Made by a program: the position numbers and the translations under genes. This document shows, piece after piece, positions 17,351 to 25,051 of a DNA stretch of 64,000 nucleotides. Position 1 is the first letter of the stretch, and every line of letters begins with the position of its first letter. A model generated the notes under the pieces. The model did not search any database and was not told where the DNA came from. It saw only the letters and a list, made by a program, of their open reading frames with translations. The DNA comes from JAJYSO01 sp964579505 (GTDB lineage Bacteria; Bacteroidota; Bacteroidia; Flavobacteriales; Flavobacteriaceae): positions 1 through 64,000 of the forward strand of contig CAZOGC010000006.1 in NCBI GenBank assembly GCA_964579505.1. Direction: 5' to 3'.

Positions 17351-18727
17351 TTACCCGTTAATATTATCGGGGTTATAGCCAATATATTTTTCTTCTTTTT
17401 CATTAAACTGAATGCCGTATTCAGCCAATTCATTTAAAATAGGTTCGTACACCTCTTTTTTAATGGGGCGGTGTACTCCCGGAGTTGAGATATTTCCATT
17501 TAAAATTTTAAGCGCAGCCATAGCTACCGGATACCCCACGGTTTTAGCCATAGCCGTATAAGTTTGATCTTCACCTATACAGACCATAGTGGCGTCTATG
17601 CGTTTTTTGACGTCGTTTAACTCATATCCAAACTTGTGGTACATTACTACCATGTCTTTGTCGTCCGGTTTCAGCGTCCATTTTTCTTCTAATATTTTTT
17701 GAAGTACTTGTGCCGGGGTGGCGTTTTTTAAGCCTATTTTTTTATGTGGATTGAAAAGATCGAGTGCTAATAATTTTTCCCACATAATATCATCTTGATC
17801 TATTTTGAGGTTATATCGTGTTTTTAACTCTACAGAATCAGTAGGAGAATAGGGTAAAAAAGAATTGATAAAATCGCGGTAGCTCATATTTTCAGAGTCG
17901 TGCATGGTGTAGCTGTCATCTGTCATGCCCAGTTGCACAAACATGTTCCACGCGCGGCTATACCCTACCCTGCGCAAGGTGCCTCTATAAATGGTTTTTA
18001 CATTTTCTAATCCGTAAATAGGGCGATATTTAAGGGAATCTCGGTTGGCTAGCCCTTCAAATTGTCCATATCCTTCAATGGCTAAGAATTCGGTTCTGCG
18101 AAACAGCCGATGATAAGGAATGTATTTATATTTTCCTTCTTGAATAAATTCTGCCGGTCCACCTTGCCCCGCTACGACTACGTTTCTCGGGTTCCAAGTA
18201 AATTTATAATTCCACAGATTGTTGTCACTTTCAGGCGCCACCAATCCGCCGGTAAAAGACTCAAAAGACAATATTTTTCCTCCTTCTGCACGAATTTTAT
18301 CAATTACACGCATAGCACTCATATGGTCGATACCCGGATCTACACCAATCTCGTTCATAAAGACTAAGCCTTTTTCTTTTACAGCTTCGTCTAATGCCCA
18401 CATTTCTTCGCTTACATAAGAAGGGGTAACCAAGTTTTTACCGTATTTTACGCAGTCTTTGGCTACTTCAATATGAAAACGAGCCGGCAGCATAGAGATA
18501 ATAATATCAGCTTCTCTAACAGCTTTAATACGTTCTTGCTCGTTAAAAACATCGAGGGTAAAAGCTTCCGTGTGCGTATCCCCTTGAACAGTTTTTTGTG
18601 CGTTTTCTAAAGAAATATCACCAATTTTAAGGTGTAATTTTTCTGAAGGAGCCTTTGCTTGAAGATATTTGATTAGAGAGGCGGTAGATTTTCCGGCTCC
18701 AATAATTAAAATATTTCGCATAGTCAT
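17351..18727 (-). CDS. Saccharopine dehydrogenase family protein
   Basis: A 458-residue cytoplasmic oxidoreductase. The N-terminal Rossmann motif ILIIGAGKST starts at residue 5. A central catalytic domain carries MNEIGVDPGIDHM, typical of saccharopine dehydrogenase/LYS9-like enzymes. The reaction may concern lysine (saccharopine to glutamate and aminoadipate semialdehyde) or a related amino-acid adduct; the sequence cannot decide, although a glutaryl-CoA dehydrogenase (55726) elsewhere in the window would fit lysine catabolism. Start codons at 18727 and 18721 are both possible. Its promoter overlaps that of the divergent DUF423 gene. Confidence 0.85.
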   Translation of the reverse strand: MTMRNILIIGAGKSTASLIKYLQAKAPSEKLHLKIGDISLENAQKTVQGDTHTEAFTLDVFNEQERIKAVREADIIISMLPARFHIEVAKDCVKYGKNLVTPSYVSEEMWALDEAVKEKGLVFMNEIGVDPGIDHMSAMRVIDKIRAEGGKILSFESFTGGLVAPESDNNLWNYKFTWNPRNVVVAGQGGPAEFIQEGKYKYIPYHRLFRRTEFLAIEGYGQFEGLANRDSLKYRPIYGLENVKTIYRGTLRRVGYSRAWNMFVQLGMTDDSYTMHDSENMSYRDFINSFLPYSPTDSVELKTRYNLKIDQDDIMWEKLLALDLFNPHKKIGLKNATPAQVLQKILEEKWTLKPDDKDMVVMYHKFGYELNDVKKRIDATMVCIGEDQTYTAMAKTVGYPVAMAALKILNGNISTPGVHRPIKKEVYEPILNELAEYGIQFNEKEEKYIGYNPDNING

Positions 18728-18736
18728 TTACTTGTT

Positions 18737-18780
18737 TAAATTTGTAGGGTAACAAATGTAAAAAATATGCTGACTTCAAA
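18737..18780. promoter_or_regulatory. Overlapping divergent promoters
   Basis: On the plus strand TAAATTTG (18737-18744) precedes the DUF423 ATG at 18767. On the minus strand TACATTTG (plus 18753-18760), with TTTG at plus 18777-18780 and 16 bases between, precedes the saccharopine dehydrogenase start. The two -7 boxes are only eight bases apart, so simultaneous polymerase binding seems impossible. Confidence 0.5.
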
Positions 18781-19177
18781 TGCCACTTATCACAGAAACT
18801 TATTAGTACTAGGAGCCGTTTTAGGCTTTATAGGAATTATTTTAGGCGCTTATGCCGCTCACGGCCTAAAAGGATTAATTCCGCCAGAAGATATAGCCGT
18901 CTTTCAAACAGGAGTTCGTTTTCAACTATACCATGCACTATTGGCATTGGTGGTAGGAAGTTTTAAGTTTATTTCTGAAAAGACTATGAAATACGTGTTT
19001 TATTTGCTCCTTTTTGGGGTGCTGTGTTTTTCAGGATCTATCTATGGGTTGTCTACCAATGCGTTAACAGATTTTGATTTTACAAAAATTGCTTTGGTTA
19101 CGCCGTTGGGTGGTCTTTTGCTTATTCTTACTTGGGGAGTGCTTATCTTCAATTTGTTAAAAATTAAGACTGTTTAA
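18767..19177 (+). CDS. DUF423 family membrane protein
   Basis: A 136-residue inner-membrane protein with four hydrophobic helices and the family segment GAYAAHGLKG. This is the DUF423 (YgdD-like) family, of unknown function. The promoter box 18737-18744 places the transcription start about 16 bases before the ATG. The stop is 56 bases before pckA, which has its own promoter box. Confidence 0.88.
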   Translation: MLTSNATYHRNLLVLGAVLGFIGIILGAYAAHGLKGLIPPEDIAVFQTGVRFQLYHALLALVVGSFKFISEKTMKYVFYLLLFGVLCFSGSIYGLSTNALTDFDFTKIALVTPLGGLLLILTWGVLIFNLLKIKTV

Positions 19178-19200
19178 GGCAAGGTAATTGCTTTTATGTT

Positions 19201-19208
19201 TACTTTTG
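19201..19208 (+). promoter_or_regulatory. -7 box of pckA
   Basis: TACTTTTG at 19201-19208 is an exact TAnnTTTG match, 26 bases before the ATG at 19234. No convincing -33 element is seen. Confidence 0.45.
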
Positions 19209-19233
19209 CCCTTTAAACCAGAATCATAATTTT

Positions 19234-20835
19234 ATGTTTTCAGAAAAAAAAGCCATGCGAAAACCCATTATGCAGGGTTATGGTTTTCAGAACAAAGACA
19301 AAAAAGTACATTATCAGTTAGCCCCAGACGAGTTGCAACGTATAGCGGTTGAAGCACAACAAGGGCAAGAAACGGCTTCAGGTGTTTTAGCCGTAGAAAC
19401 AGGTGAATTTACAGGCCGATCTCCCAAGGATCGGTTTATTGTTAAAGATGCTATTACAGAAAATGAGGTTTGGTGGGGTGACATTAATATCCCTTTTTCT
19501 GCTGAGAAATTTGATGCCTTGTACAATAAGGTGGTAGCCTATCTTTCTGATAGAGATATTTATGTACGCGATGCGTATGCTTGTGGAGCAGAAGATTACC
19601 GTGTAAAAATTAGAGCGGTTAATGAATATTCGTGGAGCAACATGTTTGTTTACAACATGTTTTTGCGTCCTACAGAAGATGAATTAGAAAATTTTAAAGA
19701 AGACTGGCTCATTGTTAATGCGCCGGAATTTATGGCCAATCCGGAAGAAGATGGTACCCGCCAACACAACTTTTCAATCCTTAATTTTACCCGAAAAATA
19801 GTGTTGATTGGAGGAACGGCTTATACAGGCGAGATTAAAAAAGGTATTTTTTCTGCCTTAAATTTTATTATGCCTGTAAATAGAAAAACCTTAGCCATGC
19901 ATTGTTCTGCTAATGTAGGTGAAGATGGAAATACGGCTATCTTTTTTGGACTTTCAGGAACCGGTAAGACCACGCTTTCAGCAGATCCTAAACGTAAGTT
20001 AATAGGTGATGATGAGCACGGTTGGACAAAAGACAACCGTGTTTTTAATTTTGAAGGAGGCTGTTATGCTAAGGCCATTCACTTATCTAAAGAAAAAGAA
20101 CCGGATATATATAATGCTATTCGTCCCGGGGCTATCTTAGAAAACGTGGTGTTAAAAGAAAATGGAGAAGTAGATTTTGATGATACTTCAATTACACAAA
20201 ACACACGTGTAAGTTATCCAATTGATTATATTGAGAATATTGCGCGCCCCTCAGTTGGAGAAAATCCTAAAAATATCTTCTTATTAACAGCGGATGCTTT
20301 TGGTGTATTGCCTCCAATAAGCAAATTGACTCCGGGTCAGGCTGCCTATCATTTTATTAGTGGTTATACCGCTAAGGTAGCCGGAACAGAGGCTGGAGTT
20401 AATGAACCAATTCCTGATTTTTCAGCTTGTTATGGGGCTCCGTTTATGCCGTTGCATCCTACTCGATATGCTGAGATGCTCAGCCAGAAAATGAAAGATT
20501 TGGGAGTAAATGTGTGGTTGGTAAATACCGGTTGGACAGGTGGTCCATACGGAGTAGGAGAGCGTATGAATTTAAAATATACGCGCGCGATGGTAGAAGC
20601 TGCTCTTAATGGAGAGCTGAATGATGTAGCCTATAAAGTGCACCGTGTTTTTGGGTTGCATATGCCTACTGCTTGCCCTAATGTACCTTCAGCAGTGTTG
20701 AGCCCACGTGAAACGTGGGAAGATGAAGCGGCATATGAGGTAAAAGTTAGAGAATTGGCCAATCATTTTAAAGAAAACTTCAAGAAATTTGAAGAATTTG
20801 CTAATGAAGAAATTATGGCTGCACAACCAGCATAA
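19234..20835 (+). CDS. pckA: Phosphoenolpyruvate carboxykinase (ATP)
   Basis: Catalyses the reversible, ATP-dependent decarboxylation of oxaloacetate to phosphoenolpyruvate, the entry step of gluconeogenesis. At 533 residues it is full length. The ATP site GLSGTGKTTLSADP lies near residue 239, GDDEHGW shortly after, and the substrate-binding TGRSPKDRF near 62. Starts at 19234 or Met-8 (19255) are both compatible; the first is used. A strong terminator follows. Confidence 0.97.
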   Translation: MFSEKKAMRKPIMQGYGFQNKDKKVHYQLAPDELQRIAVEAQQGQETASGVLAVETGEFTGRSPKDRFIVKDAITENEVWWGDINIPFSAEKFDALYNKVVAYLSDRDIYVRDAYACGAEDYRVKIRAVNEYSWSNMFVYNMFLRPTEDELENFKEDWLIVNAPEFMANPEEDGTRQHNFSILNFTRKIVLIGGTAYTGEIKKGIFSALNFIMPVNRKTLAMHCSANVGEDGNTAIFFGLSGTGKTTLSADPKRKLIGDDEHGWTKDNRVFNFEGGCYAKAIHLSKEKEPDIYNAIRPGAILENVVLKENGEVDFDDTSITQNTRVSYPIDYIENIARPSVGENPKNIFLLTADAFGVLPPISKLTPGQAAYHFISGYTAKVAGTEAGVNEPIPDFSACYGAPFMPLHPTRYAEMLSQKMKDLGVNVWLVNTGWTGGPYGVGERMNLKYTRAMVEAALNGELNDVAYKVHRVFGLHMPTACPNVPSAVLSPRETWEDEAAYEVKVRELANHFKENFKKFEEFANEEIMAAQPA

Positions 20836-20856
20836 CGGTTAAGAAATATAGTATCT

Positions 20857-20888
20857 AAAAAAACCAGGCTTTTGGGCCTGGTTTTTTG
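20857..20888 (+). terminator. Terminator of pckA
   Basis: AACCAGGC (20862-20869) pairs with GCCTGGTT (20876-20883), flanked by A-runs before and T-runs after. It is suited to act in both directions for the convergent pckA and HemD-like genes. Confidence 0.85.
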
Positions 20889-20910
20889 ATGTTTAAAATA
20901 AAAGTATAGA

Positions 20911-21657
20911 TTACTTTTTATTATTGGTTTCAATATATTTTTTTAGTGCCATAGTCATAGAAGGTGTTTCAGGTGCCGGAGCTTTAATAGTTACTTTTAA
21001 TCCATGACTTTCAGCCGCTCTTACGGTAGAGCTACCAAAAACGGCAATACGTGTATTGTTTTGTTTAAAATCCGGGAAGTTTTCAAACAAAGATTTAATG
21101 CCGCTGGGACTAAAGAAAACGATAATATCGTAAAAAACATGCTCTAGGTGTGATAAATCACTTACTACGGTCTTATAAAAAACAGCTTGTTTCCAATTGA
21201 GTCCTAGTTTGTTTAGTAACTTAGGGATGGCCGGTTTAAGCATATTAGAAGAAGGGAGTAAAAACTTTTCGTCTTTATATTTTTTTAGAACCGGAACTAA
21301 ATCATCAATAGTACGCTTACCAACATAAATTTTTCTTTTCCGATATACCACATATTTTTGTAGGTAGTAAGCTACAGCTTCACTTCTACAAAAATATTTT
21401 AGCGTTGCGGGAACCTCATAACGCATTTCTTCAGCAATTCTAAAGAAATGATCAACAGAGTTTCGGCTAGTCATAATAATGGCCGTATAATCAGACAAAT
21501 TCACTTTTTGTCTGCGTACATGTTTGGCATCTACGCCTTCAACATGAATAAAAGGAACGAAATCAACTTTTACTTTTTGTTTCTGTTCGAGTTCGGCATA
21601 AGGGGAATTTTCAACCTTGGGTTCAGGCTGCGAAACTAAAATGGTCTTAACTTTCAT
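20911..21657 (-). CDS. HemD-like protein (uroporphyrinogen-III synthase family), copy 1
   Basis: A 248-residue protein of the HemD fold (two alternating Rossmann-like lobes) with the family-like segments IIMTSRNSVDHFF and IIVFFSPSGIKSLFE. The family closes hydroxymethylbilane to uroporphyrinogen III. A second, shorter family member sits inside the hem operon at 32661. That one is the natural HemD, so this copy may have a different role. It is coupled to the upstream DUF4271 gene (27 bases), a pairing typical of flavobacteria. Confidence 0.75.
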   Translation of the reverse strand: MKVKTILVSQPEPKVENSPYAELEQKQKVKVDFVPFIHVEGVDAKHVRRQKVNLSDYTAIIMTSRNSVDHFFRIAEEMRYEVPATLKYFCRSEAVAYYLQKYVVYRKRKIYVGKRTIDDLVPVLKKYKDEKFLLPSSNMLKPAIPKLLNKLGLNWKQAVFYKTVVSDLSHLEHVFYDIIVFFSPSGIKSLFENFPDFKQNNTRIAVFGSSTVRAAESHGLKVTIKAPAPETPSMTMALKKYIETNNKK

Positions 21658-21684
21658 AGCAAAAAAGATATTTTAGATGAACGG

Positions 21685-22335
21685 TTATGCAACTACTTTA
21701 TACAGTATGTAGTAGGGTGCAATTTCAAAAGTGCAAAGATACAAAATAAAGTAAAACAAGTTAATAGAAATTTGTTGCTGCTTTTTTTTATAATATACTC
21801 CTAGAAAAATGAAGTTTAATAAGAAGAACAGTATTAGTGTGATTCCATAGAAAGGAAGGGTTCCCTTCCACACATAATTTAAAATAAGTAGGAGGGGGAA
21901 GAGACAGATACCGATGAAATTTTTGTAGGTAATTTTATAAAAAACGTATCGATCTAAAAACCTTTCTATAGAGAAAAGAGAACCTATGATGCGTTCTAAT
22001 AAATATTTTCCGAGTATGAAAACGGTATAGACTAAAAATATTTTAATAAACAGGACAAAAGAGTTATCTGTAGAGAGATTTAGCCCCAGCATAGAAAAAT
22101 AGATACCCAAAGAAATAAGGATGTCTTGTGCAAAGAAGAGCGCATAACTAAAGGTGCCAAACAGTTGAGTGCTTTTAAAACTCTCTGTAAAATACTTGTT
22201 GGAGACAAGTAGTTGTCTAAAATTATAAAATTTTGCGGGATAGAAATTGCGCGCAAACACCAAGAGTAACAGCACCCCGATAAAGAGGAGGGTAATCCAG
22301 TTTTGTGAATCAAAATGTCTGGGGATGGCGTGCAT
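21685..22335 (-). CDS. DUF4271 membrane protein
   Basis: A 216-residue protein with about six hydrophobic segments, matching the DUF4271 family found in Bacteroidota next to HemD-like genes. Its function is unknown. Being in one transcript with the HemD-like gene at 20911 suggests the pair works together at the membrane, but that is only inference. Confidence 0.75.
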   Translation of the reverse strand: MHAIPRHFDSQNWITLLFIGVLLLLVFARNFYPAKFYNFRQLLVSNKYFTESFKSTQLFGTFSYALFFAQDILISLGIYFSMLGLNLSTDNSFVLFIKIFLVYTVFILGKYLLERIIGSLFSIERFLDRYVFYKITYKNFIGICLFPLLLILNYVWKGTLPFYGITLILFFLLNFIFLGVYYKKKQQQISINLFYFILYLCTFEIAPYYILYKVVA

Positions 22336-22413
22336 TAAGAGAGTTTAGCAAAAATTAATTAACTTTTTATGCGATGAAATTTTTGGTAAATTATGAGTGA
22401 CTTCGTTTTCTTG

Positions 22414-22992
22414 TTATTTTTTTGTGGCCTTGTAATAAGCAGCTCTACTTAAAGGTTCGTATTCTTCAGTTTCGCCTAAAAGAACCAAGTTGCTATTGGC
22501 TGATTTTCTGTAGCTGTAGTGTGCTAAGTTGCCGGTGCGTGTACATACAGCGTGTACTTTGGTAACATACTCTGCCGTAGCCATTAAGTTGGGCATGGGG
22601 CCAAAAGGTCTTCCTTGAAAATCCATGTCTAAGCCGGCTACCACTACGCGAATTCCTTCATTGGCCAAGTCGTTACAAACCGTAACGATTTCTTGATCAA
22701 AAAATTGTGCTTCGTCTATGCCAACCACATCGCAGCCATCTGCCAGTAAGGGAATATTGGCTGCTGCCGGAACGGGTGTAGAACGTATCTCATTTGCATC
22801 GTGAGAAACTACCATTTCTTCATCATAACGCGTGTCTATGGCAGGCTTGAAGATCTCGACTTTTTGTTTGGCAAACTGGGCGCGTTTTAGTCGGCGGATG
22901 AGCTCTTCGGTTTTTCCGGAGAACATACTTCCACAGATTACTTCAATCCACCCAAATTGTTCAGCCTGATTTACTGTATTTTCAAGAAACAT
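22414..22992 (-). CDS. tdk: Thymidine kinase
   Basis: Type II thymidine kinase (192 residues) that salvages thymidine to dTMP. The P-loop GSMFSGKTEE is near residues 21-30, the DEAQFFD box near 92-98, and the C-terminal segment with TRTGN binds thymidine. Only one Cys (in VHAVCTRTGN) is seen where many family members carry a CxxC zinc pair. It is divergent from an uncharacterised gene at 23086. Confidence 0.95.
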   Translation of the reverse strand: MFLENTVNQAEQFGWIEVICGSMFSGKTEELIRRLKRAQFAKQKVEIFKPAIDTRYDEEMVVSHDANEIRSTPVPAAANIPLLADGCDVVGIDEAQFFDQEIVTVCNDLANEGIRVVVAGLDMDFQGRPFGPMPNLMATAEYVTKVHAVCTRTGNLAHYSYRKSANSNLVLLGETEEYEPLSRAAYYKATKK

Positions 22993-23085
22993 TTTGTAAT
23001 TTTAAGCGGTGTTTACCGTTCTATTTTTAGAGCGATTAAAATTACTAAAAATAAAAATGCATAACTAGGTCAAATCCGAATACTT

Positions 23086-23820
23086 ATGAAGAAAACACTT
23101 GAAGATGAATTGATGAGTTTAGCCCACCGTATTCTGCACCTTCGTGGAGGGAATGAAGTGGAAGAATTGAAAAATGCAGCAGGTGAACTTTATGAAAAAC
23201 TAACGGTATTGGCTTTTGCTGAAAAGCATTTTTCAGCCTCTCAACCTAGTATAGGAAAAAAAGAAATAGAAACAGCTTTGCGGGATGAAGCTGCATTAAA
23301 GGTTACTGAAAAAGAGGAAAAAAAAGAAGAACACCAGGTTGAAGAAACCCAGCCGGTAACTAAAGAAAAAACCGAGCCAAATAAGAAGGAAAAAGCTGCT
23401 GAAGAAAAGAATGTCCAAACAGAAGATGATATTCGTAATATAGCTGTAAATTATGATGATTTACCTCAATTTGAGCCGGTAACGGAAATAGTACCCCCTA
23501 CAGTCACCACAAAAAATGAGGTAAATGCTCAAAAGGCTAAAACCAAAAATCAACTAAACCCACGTAAAAAATCACTCAATGAAAGCTTAAACTACGGACT
23601 GAGTTTCGGGTTAAACGATAGGTTGGCTTTTATTAAAAATCTGTTTGAAGGAAATGCAGCTGACTTTGATCGAGTCATTTCTCAACTCAACACACTACAA
23701 AATTTTGTAGAGGCCAAAGTGTTTATAGAAGAGCAAATCAAACCAGATTATAACTGGCAAGAGAAAGAGGTTTTTGAAGAACGGTTTTATACCGCCTTGG
23801 CACAAAAAATGGAAAGATAA
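23086..23820 (+). CDS. Uncharacterised protein with charged linker
   Basis: I do not recognise a named family. The 244 residues divide into a helical N-terminus (1-60), a low-complexity Glu/Lys/Thr linker (about 70-160) and a well-formed C-terminal domain (about 165-244). That domain begins SLNESLNYGLSFGLNDRLAF and includes the helical segment FIKNLFEGNAADFDRV. No signal peptide or membrane helix is visible, so it should be cytoplasmic. Similar domain-linker arrangements occur in flavobacteria between tdk and hemH, so the protein is probably lineage-conserved. Confidence 0.7.
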   Translation: MKKTLEDELMSLAHRILHLRGGNEVEELKNAAGELYEKLTVLAFAEKHFSASQPSIGKKEIETALRDEAALKVTEKEEKKEEHQVEETQPVTKEKTEPNKKEKAAEEKNVQTEDDIRNIAVNYDDLPQFEPVTEIVPPTVTTKNEVNAQKAKTKNQLNPRKKSLNESLNYGLSFGLNDRLAFIKNLFEGNAADFDRVISQLNTLQNFVEAKVFIEEQIKPDYNWQEKEVFEERFYTALAQKMER

Positions 23821-23848
23821 GCGTATCGTTAAAAAACAGACGAGCAGA

Positions 23849-24880
23849 TTAGGCCTTAACTTCTGCGCGTTCTACCCAGTTTTCAACCCATTGGTGCAAC
23901 ACTTCTGCCCAGTCGTCACGATCATTTAAACACGGAATAACGGTTAAATCTTCGCCTCCGGCGGCCACAAAAGTTTCTTTTCCTTCGCGGGCAATTTCGT
24001 CTAGTGTCTCAATACAATCGGCCACAAAAGCGGGGGTAGCAATAGCTAACTTTTTAGTACCTTCTTTAGCCATTTTCTCTAAAGTCTTGCTAGTGTATGG
24101 CTTTAGCCAAGGGTCTATACCTAAACGCGATTGAAAAGAGATGCTGTAGTTTTCTTCTTTTAGCTGTAGTTTTTCGGCTACTAATCGCGTGGTTTCAAAA
24201 CACTGATGACGATAACAATATTGATGTGCCGGAGAGGGTGTTTTACAGCATTGGCAATCCATCTTGCAATGCCCATCGGTTACATCACTTTTACGAATTT
24301 GTCTTTGAGGAATACCGTGGTAGCTAAACAGCAAGTGTTCATAATCTATGCCATTTAAAGATTCGGCCATGCTTTTAGCTAAGACTTCAATATAATCCGG
24401 ATGATTGTAGTAAGGAGGAACTACATCGAGTTTTAGGTTCGGAAAATATTCTTTCTGTAGTCGTTCAGCCAGGGCTAAGGTGGTTCCTATAGTGGCCATA
24501 GCATATTGTGGAAAAAGAGGAATAACGAGAATCTCATCCACCCCTTTTGCAACCAGTTCTTGTATGCCGTGTTTTACAGAGGGCTCTCCATAACGCATAG
24601 ATAATGCTACCGGAATACTGGAGCGCTTGTTTAGTTTAGCCTGTAAGCGTTCTGAAATGACAATTAACGGAGAGCCTTCCTCCCACCAGATACGCTCGTA
24701 GTTAGCAGCTGTTTTTTGTGGGCGTGTTTTTAAAATAATTCCACGTACTAACAATGAACGCAACCAATAAGGAAAGTCTATGACTCGTTCATCCATCAAA
24801 AACTCGTCTAAATATGCCTTAACATCTTTGGGGTCTGTACTCTTGGTTGAGCCCAAGTTGGCTAACAAAACTCCTTTCAT
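23849..24880 (-). CDS. hemH: Ferrochelatase
   Basis: Inserts Fe2+ into protoporphyrin IX (or coproporphyrin III in some lineages) as the last or penultimate step of heme synthesis. From ATG 24880 the protein has 343 residues and begins MKGVLLANLGS, the expected N-terminus. The active-site His is in SYHGIP. A Cys-rich stretch near residues 200-220 could bind an iron-sulfur cluster, as in some ferrochelatases. A longer frame back to 24910 would place its start upstream of the promoter box and is rejected. It is convergent with the uncharacterised gene at 23086. Confidence 0.95.
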   Translation of the reverse strand: MKGVLLANLGSTKSTDPKDVKAYLDEFLMDERVIDFPYWLRSLLVRGIILKTRPQKTAANYERIWWEEGSPLIVISERLQAKLNKRSSIPVALSMRYGEPSVKHGIQELVAKGVDEILVIPLFPQYAMATIGTTLALAERLQKEYFPNLKLDVVPPYYNHPDYIEVLAKSMAESLNGIDYEHLLFSYHGIPQRQIRKSDVTDGHCKMDCQCCKTPSPAHQYCYRHQCFETTRLVAEKLQLKEENYSISFQSRLGIDPWLKPYTSKTLEKMAKEGTKKLAIATPAFVADCIETLDEIAREGKETFVAAGGEDLTVIPCLNDRDDWAEVLHQWVENWVERAEVKA

Positions 24881-24892
24881 AGTATTTTTTTG

Positions 24893-24921
24893 CAAAAATA
24901 CGCGAAACACGACAATAACAA
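24893..24921 (-). promoter_or_regulatory. hemH promoter (decides the start)
   Basis: The minus strand reads TATTTTTG (plus 24893-24900), with TTG at plus 24919-24921 and 18 bases between. Transcription would begin near 24886, so the start at 24910 cannot be used and ATG 24880 is preferred. Confidence 0.6.
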
Positions 24922-25005
24922 TTGTAAAACGCTTAATTAAACCGACTAATTTTTATTTTGAAAGAATAGACTAGATGTTCCGGCTCTTTTTTGGCAGTAA
25001 ATGTG

Positions 25006-25013
25006 TAGGTTTG
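25006..25013 (+). promoter_or_regulatory. Candidate -7 box of the M1 peptidase gene
   Basis: TAGGTTTG at 25006-25013 matches the consensus exactly, 38 bases before the ATG. A TTG at 24991-24993 is closer than usual (12 bases), so the -33 element is uncertain. Confidence 0.35.
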
Positions 25014-25051
25014 AACATCTTTTATAGCAAACACGATTAAATTTTGATAAG

